Origin: Desulfobacterales bacterium
GTDB taxonomy: Bacteria; Desulfobacterota; Desulfobacteria; Desulfobacterales; C00003106
Reading direction: 5' to 3'
NCBI GenBank assembly: GCA_030594505.1
Contig: JAUVFC010000087.1
Coordinates: forward strand, 1-7,496
DNA: 7,496 nt
The notes beneath the pieces are model-generated. The model saw only the letters and a list, made by a program, of their open reading frames with translations. It was not told the origin of the DNA and searched no databases. This document shows positions 1 to 6,369 of the stretch, piece by piece. The position numbers and the translations under genes are program-made. Position 1 is the stretch's first letter. Each line of letters begins with the position of its first letter.

Positions 1-28
1 CGTTCTCACTCTTTTTCGTTACGGACAT
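1..28 (-). CDS. Possible start of a minus-strand gene cut by the left window edge
   Basis: On the minus strand an AGGAGG Shine-Dalgarno-like sequence lies about 13 nt before an ATG (26-28) that opens a frame reading MSVTKKSEN up to the window edge. The ATG lies inside the 31-bp dispersed repeat. The second copy of that repeat (4041-4071) has the same ATG, but its frame ends after 15 codons, so the shared ATG may be part of a mobile-element end and not a gene start. Only nine codons are visible and no family can be assigned. The long spacing from the AGGAGG also weakens the call. Confidence 0.15.
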
Positions 29-45
29 AATTCTCGGACAGCCTC
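15..45 (+). repeat. 31-bp dispersed repeat, copy 1
   Basis: The segment matches 4041-4071 at 30 of 31 positions in the same orientation; the single difference is A21 versus G4047. It contains two CGGACA hexamers in direct repeat (22-27 and 35-40), 13 nt apart start to start, and then GCCTC. The flanks of the two copies do not match. On the opposite strand the repeat begins GAGGCTGTCCG, which resembles the terminal inverted repeats of some insertion sequences, so a solitary IS end is one explanation. A regulator binding site built of direct hexamers is another. The repeat itself is plain in the sequence; its function is unknown. Confidence 0.75.
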
Positions 46-335
46 CTATGGAGTTGCCATGCCGACATGAACCCGCTCAATTTTTTGAATTAACGGGGGT
101 AAGCTTTCCGCTATTGTCTGCGTTGTCGGTCCTTTTCCTTGATAACAGCCCTCAAAAATATTGATTCGCCAATACTAATGCTTTTGTAGAACGTGTCCGA
201 TAAAACGAATTAAGACTTTTTGCGAAACCATCAATGTTATGTCGTAAGAGTTTGAGACACATTCGATTCTTGGGATACGCTCTGAGAAAATAGCTCCCGG
301 ATATTGTCCGGTTTTGTGTTTCGGATAAACAAAAG

Positions 336-2117
336 ATGACTGATAAAAATAGGACAAGAGAGCAGCTCGTAAAGGAAAATGAAGTGGCGGAATTACGGCG
401 GCGGATAGCTGCTTTGGAGCATTCGGAAGCCGAGCGCAAACGCGCGGAGGCGGCGTTGCGAAAAGCGCGCCACCAACTTGAACGGTGTGTGGAAGAGCGC
501 ACTGCAGAGTTAGTCAACAGGAATAAACAGTTGGAGTTGGAAATCAGTGAGCGCAAACGCGCGGAAGAGGCATTGAGGGAGGGTGAAGAGCGGTACCGGC
601 GCATCACCGAGGCGGTGACGGACTACGTTTTCACGGTTCGCATCAAGGATGGATATCCAGCGGAAACCATCCATGGTCCTACGTGTGTCGCCGTGACCGG
701 ATATACTCCCGAGGAGTTTGATTCCGACCCCTACTTATGGATTCGGATAGTGCATGAAGAAGACCGTTCGGTCGTCCGGGAGCTGGTCAGACGCCTGCTT
801 TCGGGGCAAGACGTGCAGCCCATTGAGCATCGGATTTTGCGAAAGGAAGGCGTCGTCCGCTGGGTGAAGAATACGACTGTCCCCCATCACGACTCAGAAG
901 GCAAGCTCCAGTCCTACGACGGTCTGATTCGCGATATCCACGAGCGCAAGCAGGTGGAAGAGGCAAAGGCAAAACTGGAAGCTCAGTTCCACCAGGCCCA
1001 GAAGATGGAGGCCGTTGGCACCCTGGCCGGCGGCATTGCCCACGACTTCAATAACCTGTTAACGGTCGTTCTGGGCAATGCACAGTTGATGATATCGACG
1101 GGGCTTAACCCTACGCATCCTCATTATGAATTAGTAAAGGAAATTGAGAATAGGGCCAAACTCGGGGCTCACCTGACCAGCCAGCTTCTTGGCTTTGCAA
1201 TGGGTGGTAAATATGAAGTAAAACCGTTTGACATAAATGCGGCGGTTCGAGAAAGTTCCAACGCATTTGGGAGGACCCGGAAAGAGATTACCATTCATCA
1301 GAAGCTCCAGAAAGACTTACCTCCCATTGAAGCAGACATAGGACAGATCGAACAGGTTTTAATGAATCTCTATGTAAATGCCGCCCATGCAATGCCGGAT
1401 GGCGGGACACTATACCTGGAGACACGTAATATCACTCTTAAAGATATTCAAAATAAGCCTTTTCGTATTGAGCCCGGCAGTTACATGTTGCTTTCTGTTA
1501 CAGATACGGGTGTGGGCATGGACAAAGAGACGCAGGAACGGATCTTTGACCCGTTCTTTACCACCAAAGAGATGGGGCGGGGCACAGGTCTCGGATTGGC
1601 CTCTGTTTACGGTATTATCAAAGCCCATAAGGGATACATTGAAGTGGAGTCTGAAAAAGACCATGGAACTACTTTTAAAATTTACCTCCCCATATCTAAA
1701 AGGGAGGTCGCAAAATCTGTAAGACTTGCTCAAGACTTTATCAAAGGCACGGAAACCATCCTTTTTGTAGACGATGAAGAGCCGGTATTAAGCGTAGGCG
1801 CCAGAGCCTTGAATATGTTGGGTTACACCGTGCTTAAAGCCAGGAGCGGGCATGAGGCAGTGGAGATCTATAAAACCGATAAAGATAAAATCGACCTGGT
1901 TATCCTGGACATGATCATGCCTGATATTGGCGGCGGCAAAGTCTATGACCTGCTGAAAGCGATCGATCCGGATATAAAATGCCTTCTTTGCAGCGGCTAC
2001 AGCATAAACGGTCAGGCAACCGAGATATTGGAACGAGGATGTGATGGTTTTATCCAGAAACCGTTCGATCTGAAAAAGCTGTCGGAAAAAATAAGAGGGA
2101 TTCTGGAAAAGGAATAG
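336..2117 (+). CDS. Soluble PAS-containing hybrid sensor histidine kinase
   Basis: The 593-residue product is a two-component hybrid kinase that should autophosphorylate on His and pass the phosphate to its own receiver. A charged coiled coil covers about residues 8-85 and holds two ERKRAEx(A/E)LR repeats. A PAS/PAC sensor region spans about 84-207. The HisKA H-box (AGGIAHDFNN) gives phospho-acceptor His236. The ATPase domain shows an N-box (N344/N348), G1 DTGVGM (390-395), an F-box at 403-412 and G2 GRGTGLGLA (from 414). The C-terminal receiver has acidic D479/D480, phospho-acceptor D525, S553 and K575. All catalytic motifs are intact. No membrane segment, signal peptide or output domain is present, so it should act in the cytosol through an external Hpt or regulator, or use the receiver to damp itself. 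ATG336 is preferred because MTDKNRTREQL fits the usual start of this kinase group and an in-frame stop lies at 291-293. The Shine-Dalgarno is weak. The ligand is unknown. Confidence 0.95.
   Translation: MTDKNRTREQLVKENEVAELRRRIAALEHSEAERKRAEAALRKARHQLERCVEERTAELVNRNKQLELEISERKRAEEALREGEERYRRITEAVTDYVFTVRIKDGYPAETIHGPTCVAVTGYTPEEFDSDPYLWIRIVHEEDRSVVRELVRRLLSGQDVQPIEHRILRKEGVVRWVKNTTVPHHDSEGKLQSYDGLIRDIHERKQVEEAKAKLEAQFHQAQKMEAVGTLAGGIAHDFNNLLTVVLGNAQLMISTGLNPTHPHYELVKEIENRAKLGAHLTSQLLGFAMGGKYEVKPFDINAAVRESSNAFGRTRKEITIHQKLQKDLPPIEADIGQIEQVLMNLYVNAAHAMPDGGTLYLETRNITLKDIQNKPFRIEPGSYMLLSVTDTGVGMDKETQERIFDPFFTTKEMGRGTGLGLASVYGIIKAHKGYIEVESEKDHGTTFKIYLPISKREVAKSVRLAQDFIKGTETILFVDDEEPVLSVGARALNMLGYTVLKARSGHEAVEIYKTDKDKIDLVILDMIMPDIGGGKVYDLLKAIDPDIKCLLCSGYSINGQATEILERGCDGFIQKPFDLKKLSEKIRGILEKE
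432..565 (+). repeat. Internal direct repeat in the kinase coiled coil
   Basis: A 17-nt sequence, GAGCGCAAACGCGCGGA, occurs exactly at 432-448 and 549-565, 117 nt (39 codons) apart, and encodes the two ERKRAE motifs flanking the ERTAEL segment. A related HERKQVEEAK motif follows the PAS domain near residues 202-211. Helical linkers of this kind are usual in PAS kinases; the exact DNA identity suggests a local duplication, or constraint from shared codon choice. Confidence 0.6.
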
Positions 2118-2156
2118 GCTTTATGATCGGGCCATCCAGATGGACAAAATTCACAT

Positions 2157-2163
2157 AAGGGGG
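2157..2163 (+). promoter_or_regulatory. Shine-Dalgarno for the small Cys-rich gene
   Basis: AAGGGGG lies 7 nt before ATG2171, a good ribosome-binding site at normal spacing. It supports 2171 as the true start and shows that the gene was, at least until recently, translated. The gene begins 53 nt after the kinase stop on the same strand, so co-transcription is possible. Confidence 0.6.
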
Positions 2164-2170
2164 TCGTTTT

Positions 2171-2374
2171 ATGGAATGCCGTCAAAAAGAAAATCTTAAA
2201 AAGTGCAACTGCACTTATGAGCCCTGCGACCGCAAGGGGATCTGCTGTGAATGTATAGCCTAACATCTGAGGGCAAGGGAGTTGCCGGGATGTTACTTTC
2301 CCGCCGACGCGGAGGCAACCTATGACCGCTCTTTTGAACATTTTGCAAGGCTGGTGAGTACTCGGAAGGTGTGA
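2171..2374 (+). pseudogene. Small Cys-rich protein (DUF6485-like) interrupted by an in-frame TAA
   Basis: Read through one stop, this frame gives a 67-codon product of the kind I recognise as the DUF6485 family: short cytosolic proteins of unknown function with clustered cysteines. The first 30 codons run from MECRQKENLKKCNCTYEPC to GICCECIA and hold seven cysteines (C3, C12, C14, C19, C25, C26, C28). Codon 31 is TAA (2261-2263). The same frame then continues with HLRARELPGCYFPADAEA and TYDRSFEHFARLVSTRKV, including C41, to TGA at 2372-2374. From memory, family members usually have Tyr just before this His, so one base change (TAC or TAT to TAA) explains the stop. No indel is needed and no other decay is seen, so the lesion is recent, a sequence error, or a read-through stop. 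The cysteine pattern suggests metal binding, which is inference. Confidence 0.7.
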
Positions 2375-2397
2375 CGTTTTTGCATTCTTTTAAATTT

Positions 2398-3666
2398 TCA
2401 GAGCAAAAGGGATAAGAACCTTTCAGCGCTCATAATCCATGTATTGTCCGGATATTTCTGGAGCATGCCTCTTTGGTTAACAACCTGAACGCCGATGGTA
2501 GGCGTATTGAGAAACCACCTGTTACGGTCCCTCAGCGGCCTAGATACTGTGGTATCCCCCATTTTAACTTCCACAGCCAAGAGGGGCTGATTGTCGCGGG
2601 CAATAACGAAGTCAATCTCCTTTTTATCCAGGGTTCTCACGTAATGAAGGCGGTAATTGCCATACCCCATATCGGCCATGGCAAGGCAGGTGCGATAGAG
2701 GTAGGTCGCTATCATGTTTTCCATACGCGCAGCTCCATCAGGCGCGTAGTACCAGTCAAGGAAATACCATTTCTTTTCTTTCTTAATACCCCTTGGAATC
2801 TTTTTCGTCCAAGGCGCCACTGGAAAAACCAGATATAATTTCTTCAACTGTTCCAGCCAGCTTTTTATTGTTGTGTGAGCGACTTCAAGCTCGTTCGCCA
2901 GGTTCGCCATGGAAAGCGGCGCCATAATTCTGGGGGAAAGAAGTGAAAGGAGATTTTCTATTTTATCCAATTCCACTACCCTGCTTATGTCCCTCAGATC
3001 CTGTCTGACCACCAGACTAAGATAATCCTGATGCCATTTTCTGCAAAATCGGTCATTCTGCTTTAAAAAAGGTTCCGGAAAAGGCCCGTACTGCCAGAAC
3101 TGCTCATATGCCTCAGTAATGTTCGGACCTGTCGGATCTGAAACTTTTTCCGCGAAAATCTCTGCCATCCTCTTGCAGTCTGTCTCTTGCAGAAAAAAGG
3201 GGTCGGGTTGCGTGTGGGTCATCTCACGTATACTCAAAGGCATCATATGGAACAGATTGTATCTGCCCACGAGTGAATCACCCGAACGACGGAACAAATC
3301 GAGACGGGCGCTGCCGGTAATCAGGAATCTGAAATCATCTCGAAAAAGGTCATAGGCTCCCTTGAGTATGTCTCGCCAGCGATTGCGCTTGTGGATTTCG
3401 TCAAATACTATCCAGGGGTCCTGAATGCCGAGTGACCTGGCGGGCGACTCAAAAAAACGGCTATCAGCAAGATATGCCTGCCGCGTTGAGATGTCATCCC
3501 AGTTGAAATAGAGAGAGGCACAACCCTTTTTTTTCAACCAGTTCATGGCCAGCATAGTCTTTCCGACTTGCCTCGGACCTGCCAGAAAGATCATGTGCCT
3601 TCCGGTCAGAGTTTCATCAAAGGCATACTCTTCCACCATCCTTGGGATGTAATAATTTGAGCTCAT
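2398..3666 (-). CDS. AAA_14 / DUF4143 family ATPase
   Basis: The 422-residue protein has the normal length for COG1373-type ATPases. An N-terminal AAA-like domain shows Walker A GPRQVGKT (residues 30-37), Walker B WIVFDEIHK (85-93, D89/E90) and a sensor-like LITGSARLDLF segment (115-125). The middle (about 240-282) reads as a winged helix-turn-helix (LSMANLANELEVAHTTIKSW). The C-terminal DUF4143 part has a PD-(D/E)XK-like pattern: D352 in KEIDFVI, then E366-V-K368 in LAVEVK. Family members are widespread, often transferred between genomes, and have no settled function; a DNA-associated role is plausible. The start at 3666 fits the usual xYIPR opening of the family but has no Shine-Dalgarno and lies directly against a 30-bp palindrome. 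M10 is an alternative start. The gene converges on the Cys-rich gene with a 23-bp gap and stands alone on its strand. Confidence 0.93.
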   Translation of the reverse strand: MSSNYYIPRMVEEYAFDETLTGRHMIFLAGPRQVGKTMLAMNWLKKKGCASLYFNWDDISTRQAYLADSRFFESPARSLGIQDPWIVFDEIHKRNRWRDILKGAYDLFRDDFRFLITGSARLDLFRRSGDSLVGRYNLFHMMPLSIREMTHTQPDPFFLQETDCKRMAEIFAEKVSDPTGPNITEAYEQFWQYGPFPEPFLKQNDRFCRKWHQDYLSLVVRQDLRDISRVVELDKIENLLSLLSPRIMAPLSMANLANELEVAHTTIKSWLEQLKKLYLVFPVAPWTKKIPRGIKKEKKWYFLDWYYAPDGAARMENMIATYLYRTCLAMADMGYGNYRLHYVRTLDKKEIDFVIARDNQPLLAVEVKMGDTTVSRPLRDRNRWFLNTPTIGVQVVNQRGMLQKYPDNTWIMSAERFLSLLL

Positions 3667-3696
3667 ACACTCATATTATCGCGATAATATGAGTGT
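3667..3696. promoter_or_regulatory. Perfect 30-bp palindrome abutting the ATPase start codon
   Basis: Every base from 3667 to 3696 pairs with its partner about the centre between 3681 and 3682; the core is ATTATCGCGATAAT and the outer ends are ACACTCAT and ATGAGTGT. It begins one base before the ATPase start codon (3664-3666, minus strand). A dimeric repressor bound here would cover the promoter or ribosome-binding region, and as RNA the sequence could hide the start in a hairpin. On the minus strand an ATG inside the palindrome opens a three-codon frame (MSV, stop) whose TGA overlaps the ATPase ATG as ATGA. The palindrome is directly visible; an operator role is inference. Confidence 0.75.
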
Positions 3697-3721
3697 GTCA
3701 ACTCAAATTAACAATAACGCC

Positions 3722-3733
3722 TTCGCAAAAAGT
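3722..3733 (-). repeat. 12-nt motif inverted relative to 215-226
   Basis: TTCGCAAAAAGT here is the exact reverse complement of ACTTTTTGCGAA at 215-226. The two sites bracket the kinase, the Cys-rich gene and the ATPase. The match does not extend beyond 12 nt, and the motif resembles pieces of common AT-rich intergenic repeats, so a shared mobile-element border is only one possibility; chance is another. Confidence 0.35.
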
Positions 3734-4040
3734 TTTATATCCTAAACTTTCCGCTCATCGTCCGAAAGATCTCAAGCGCCGCATTCAAATGGGAGTTTTT
3801 TCTTCGGGAAATTGTAGAAAAGGGGGAAGCCCCTTATGAACGATCCGGTTCTTGATCCTGCTACGCTGCACCCTCGGAACGGTCTCACCAAAGCCCCGGA
3901 TCACACGCTCCTTCATAACAAATTCTCCCAGTGTAACCATGTATCCTGATAGAAAAAAATACGTTTGAGGTTTCGATATGCTTTTGGTATTCTGATATTA
4001 TAGGAATTACGTATAGAGGCAAGATATACGATCATTTAAT

Positions 4041-4071
4041 TTCGTTGCGGACATAATTCTCGGACAGCCTC
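4041..4071 (+). repeat. 31-bp dispersed repeat, copy 2
   Basis: This is a 30/31 match to 15-45 in the same orientation, including the two CGGACA hexamers (4048-4053 and 4061-4066). It ends 31 nt before the lipoprotein start codon, where a promoter or operator would be expected, while copy 1 lies 290 nt before the kinase. The minus-strand frame that starts in the repeat (ATGTCCGCAACG) ends after 15 codons, so no gene continues from this copy. Confidence 0.75.
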
Positions 4072-4102
4072 ATAGTGGTTCGCACGGGGAAATCTTACTT
4101 CA

Positions 4103-4543
4103 ATGAAAAGATTCAAAATAGTACCTCTATTCTTGATGATCGTCCTCCAGGCCGGATGTGGAACCCTGAATAACGCTTCCGAGAGAAGGGCGCCGGAAGA
4201 CATCAGGCATATGTTTATCGGAACATGGGAAGGTAAGCATATGGGTCGTGAAGGAAAAATATTGCATACATGGATACAGAATCGTTCAGAAGATGGAACT
4301 TACTCGATTATTTTCTTTCACCATACTGAAAAAGGAATCTACAAATCTACACAGAAAGGTAAATGGTGGATTGAAGGCAATAGATTTTACGAAATTGCTT
4401 CTGATGTACTGGAAGAGCCTGACGTATACCAATTCGGAATACTCAGTGAAGATGAAATTCGTTTCAGGAGTGTTGTGAAGGATTATGAGTTCATTGATAA
4501 AAGGATAAAATCTTTTCGGGATCATCCAGGCATTTGGTTTTGA
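4103..4543 (+). CDS. Small lipocalin-like lipoprotein of unknown function
   Basis: The 146-residue product starts MKRFKIVPLFLMIVLQAGC. A two-base-charge N-region and a hydrophobic core lead to the lipobox LQAGC with Cys19, so signal peptidase II processing and lipid anchoring are expected, probably in the outer membrane or periplasm. The mature part begins near residue 39 with FIGTWEGKHMGREG and continues with alternating strands such as TYSIIFFHH and GKWWIEGNRFYEI, a pattern like small lipocalin-type or YD-repeat-free beta-barrel proteins; this is inference from the strand pattern, and no named family was recognised. Start choice follows from the signal peptide; the Shine-Dalgarno is poor (GGGGAAA about 11 nt upstream). 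The gene is AT-richer than the kinase N-terminal half. It converges on the first ClC gene with 8 bp between stops and no visible terminator hairpin. Confidence 0.85.
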   Translation: MKRFKIVPLFLMIVLQAGCGTLNNASERRAPEDIRHMFIGTWEGKHMGREGKILHTWIQNRSEDGTYSIIFFHHTEKGIYKSTQKGKWWIEGNRFYEIASDVLEEPDVYQFGILSEDEIRFRSVVKDYEFIDKRIKSFRDHPGIWF

Positions 4544-4551
4544 TAACTACT

Positions 4552-6348
4552 TTATCCACCCCCCTTCAGGCGGGAAATCTCCTTGTGGTAGGCTGAAAAG
4601 ACCTCGGTCAAGTTCAACACCCCCAACATTGCTCCGTCTTCTGAATCAACGATGGGGAGCTCCCCGTAGCCGGAACTCAGGAACTGGGAAAGGGCGGCAA
4701 ACAGATTGTCGTCCAGTTTTACGGTGATCGGCTCTCCGGCAATATCTCTCACAACTAAAAGGTCATGAAGAGGGGACTCTTTAAAAAGGTATTTCCGTAT
4801 CACGCGAAGCGAAAGGACCCCGACCAGCTTGAAATCTTTATTGACCACAGGAAAAAAAGATTCTTTGGAGTGGGCCACGACACCGGCCAACTGCCTCAGC
4901 CGGAGGTCTTCCGGAAGCGGCACGATATAGCTGTCCGGCCTGAAGATATCCCTTACATACAACCCCTTCATTACGTTGATAGTAGCATCTCCAATATGCG
5001 CGGGAGAGGAAAACTTGTTCTTCACCTGATTTTCGTAGATCGACCATTTTCGGCTGAACAACAGGGCGATACAGGAAATGAGCATCAACTGGGGAAGAAG
5101 GGAGTAACTTCCGGTCATTTCGCTTACCATGAGAAGGGCGCCTATCGGGGCATTCGCCACCCCCGCAAAAAAAGAGGCCATTCCGACCAGGACAAAAGCG
5201 CCCGGATCCGTCACTACGCCGGGCGCGATCTGATGGGCAACATGCCCTACCACGCCGCCTATCATTCCACCGATAAAGAGTGATGGACCAAAAACACCTC
5301 CGCTCCCCCCCGATCCGATTGTAAAGGCGGTGGCCAGCATTTTTAACAGCACAATTGCGGCCATAATCCCGATTCCGAGCTCACTGAATATGGCTTTCTG
5401 GATCACACCATAACCGCCTCCGAGAATCGTTGGCGTGAGAAGACCAAGAAGGCCGACTCCGAGACCGCCGATTGCAGGGACATAATGGGGTTTTATCGGA
5501 ATCTTTTTAAAAATTCGATCACGGCACCCGTAAAAGAGTTTTATGTAGAGGATCCCGAGGGGAGCGCAGATCAGACCGAGAATGGTGTAAAAAATCATTT
5601 CAAGGGGATTGGTGAATTCAAAAACCGGTGTATCAAAGATCGGCTGGTGTCCAAAGACATGGGTAAAAATAATATACGCCATGACCGAGGAGATAATACA
5701 CGGTATGATCGCTTCGGTCTCGAGATCTTCTTTATAAAGGATTTCTATGCTGGTGATGGCGCCGCCGAGAGGAGCGCGGAATATCGCTCCCAGCCCGCCG
5801 GCCGTGCCGGCCAGGAGAAGGAGGCGCCGCTCCTTGGGACTCAGGCGAAAAACCCTTCCCACCCACGAGCCGAATCCCGCGCCGATCTGGGCTATCGGAC
5901 CTTCACGCCCCGCGCTTCCCCCGCTTGCAAGGGTAATAATCGAGGCAATCGCTTTGACAAAAGGAACACGGCCACGTATCTGCCCCTCTTTATTATGAAA
6001 GGCATCGAGCATGGCATCAATGCCGTGCCCTTCAGCTTCCGGCGCAAAGGTATATACAATAAGCCCGGATATGAGTCCGCCTACAGCGGGGAGCAAAAAG
6101 AGTACCCACGGTCTGGGACTGTTCTCAACATGAAGGGTGACAAGCCGTTCACCCGCGGCTTCCGGCATGGAGAAACCGCCTAGTATGTCGAACAGAAAAA
6201 ATTTTAGCCAGGAAAGGCCATAGAAAAACAGAATCGCCCCTATCGCGGAAACAACGCCAATAATCGAGCCGAAAAGAATCCACTTTGGGATATCTTCTGT
6301 TTTTAACCGACCGAAAATTTTGGCTATTTTATCTGAAAAAGCTTCCAT
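4552..6348 (-). CDS. ClC family anion transporter/channel with C-terminal CBS pair
   Basis: This 598-residue membrane protein belongs to the voltage-gated chloride channel family (ClC). Membrane helices cover about residues 22-435 and two CBS domains lie at about 465-520 and 535-590 in the cytosol, where adenine nucleotides may regulate it. Visible signature regions are AEGHGID (105-111, at the E. coli Ser107 site, here His108), GREGP with the gating glutamate E149, GGVFGP with F353, and EMTGSY with Y415 matching E. coli Y445. The internal proton glutamate position (E. coli E203) is Ile203, next to E202 in APLGGAITSIEILY. Loss of that carboxylate is known from channel-type ClCs and from some transporters, so mechanism and ion (chloride or fluoride) cannot be settled here. 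The start has TGAGGGG only a few bases upstream. The upstream neighbour is a paralogue on the same strand, 342 bp away. Confidence 0.95.
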   Translation of the reverse strand: MEAFSDKIAKIFGRLKTEDIPKWILFGSIIGVVSAIGAILFFYGLSWLKFFLFDILGGFSMPEAAGERLVTLHVENSPRPWVLFLLPAVGGLISGLIVYTFAPEAEGHGIDAMLDAFHNKEGQIRGRVPFVKAIASIITLASGGSAGREGPIAQIGAGFGSWVGRVFRLSPKERRLLLLAGTAGGLGAIFRAPLGGAITSIEILYKEDLETEAIIPCIISSVMAYIIFTHVFGHQPIFDTPVFEFTNPLEMIFYTILGLICAPLGILYIKLFYGCRDRIFKKIPIKPHYVPAIGGLGVGLLGLLTPTILGGGYGVIQKAIFSELGIGIMAAIVLLKMLATAFTIGSGGSGGVFGPSLFIGGMIGGVVGHVAHQIAPGVVTDPGAFVLVGMASFFAGVANAPIGALLMVSEMTGSYSLLPQLMLISCIALLFSRKWSIYENQVKNKFSSPAHIGDATINVMKGLYVRDIFRPDSYIVPLPEDLRLRQLAGVVAHSKESFFPVVNKDFKLVGVLSLRVIRKYLFKESPLHDLLVVRDIAGEPITVKLDDNLFAALSQFLSSGYGELPIVDSEDGAMLGVLNLTEVFSAYHKEISRLKGGG

Positions 6349-6350
6349 TG

Positions 6351-6361
6351 CCCCTCAGGGG
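6351..6361 (-). promoter_or_regulatory. Small hairpin overlapping the ribosome-binding site of the first ClC gene
   Basis: On the minus strand the sequence reads CCCC-TGA-GGGG directly before CA and the ATG. The only Shine-Dalgarno-like bases (GAGGGG) form one arm, so the site could be masked when the RNA folds. The stem is only four base pairs with a three-base loop, so an effect on translation is speculative. Confidence 0.35.
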
Positions 6362-6369
6362 TTTGTTGG

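Larger units (their letters stand above)
1..335. other. Non-coding leader region upstream of the hybrid kinase
   Basis: No convincing complete gene is seen on either strand. The stretch holds copy 1 of a 31-bp dispersed repeat (15-45), a possible minus-strand gene start leaving the window at the left edge (ATG at 26-28), a 12-nt motif ACTTTTTGCGAA (215-226) that recurs inverted at 3722-3733, and a short inverted repeat CCGGA-5-TCCGG (297-311) about 25 nt before the kinase start. A long minus-strand open frame across 152-607 overlaps the well-supported kinase gene and has a low-complexity Ser/Arg composition, so it is treated as a shadow. No sigma-70 promoter with good boxes at both positions was identified. 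Confidence 0.6.
3697..4102. other. Gene-poor region between the ATPase palindrome and the lipoprotein gene
   Basis: No recognisable gene is present. Two short open frames overlap on opposite strands: a plus-strand 37-codon frame (3836-3949) with an AGGGGG sequence before it, and a minus-strand frame (3785-3940; 51 codons, or 43 from an internal ATG at 3914-3916 preceded by GGGAGAA). Neither resembles a family I know. A small hairpin, AAGGGG-GAAG-CCCCTT, lies at 3820-3835, and GATCCGG recurs inverted about 60 nt further on. AT-rich sequence at 3960-4040 includes a loose promoter-like pair (TTGAGG 3965-3970, 17-nt spacer, TATTCT 3988-3993). The region ends with copy 2 of the 31-bp repeat. Confidence 0.55.

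Noticed and set aside
152..607. Minus-strand 151-codon open frame at the kinase 5' end
   Set aside because: It overlaps the well-supported kinase, is dominated by Ser, Arg and Ala from the reverse of its coiled-coil codons, and has no family resemblance.
2132..2143. CCATC-CA-GATGG hairpin between the kinase and the Cys-rich gene
   Set aside because: A five-base stem with a two-base loop and no T tract is too weak to call a terminator or regulatory element.
3820..3835. Hairpin AAGGGG-GAAG-CCCCTT as a rho-independent terminator
   Set aside because: It lacks a proper T tract on either strand and there is no recognised gene end just before it.
3965..3993. TTGAGG-17-TATTCT as a sigma-70 promoter for the lipoprotein gene
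   Set aside because: Each box has two mismatches to consensus and the pair lies more than 100 nt from the gene, in AT-rich DNA where such pairs arise by chance.
4765..6183. Long plus-strand open frames opposite the first ClC gene (172 and 232 codons)
   Set aside because: They lie antisense to a gene with unmistakable ClC motifs, have highly charged low-order composition, and match no family I recognise.
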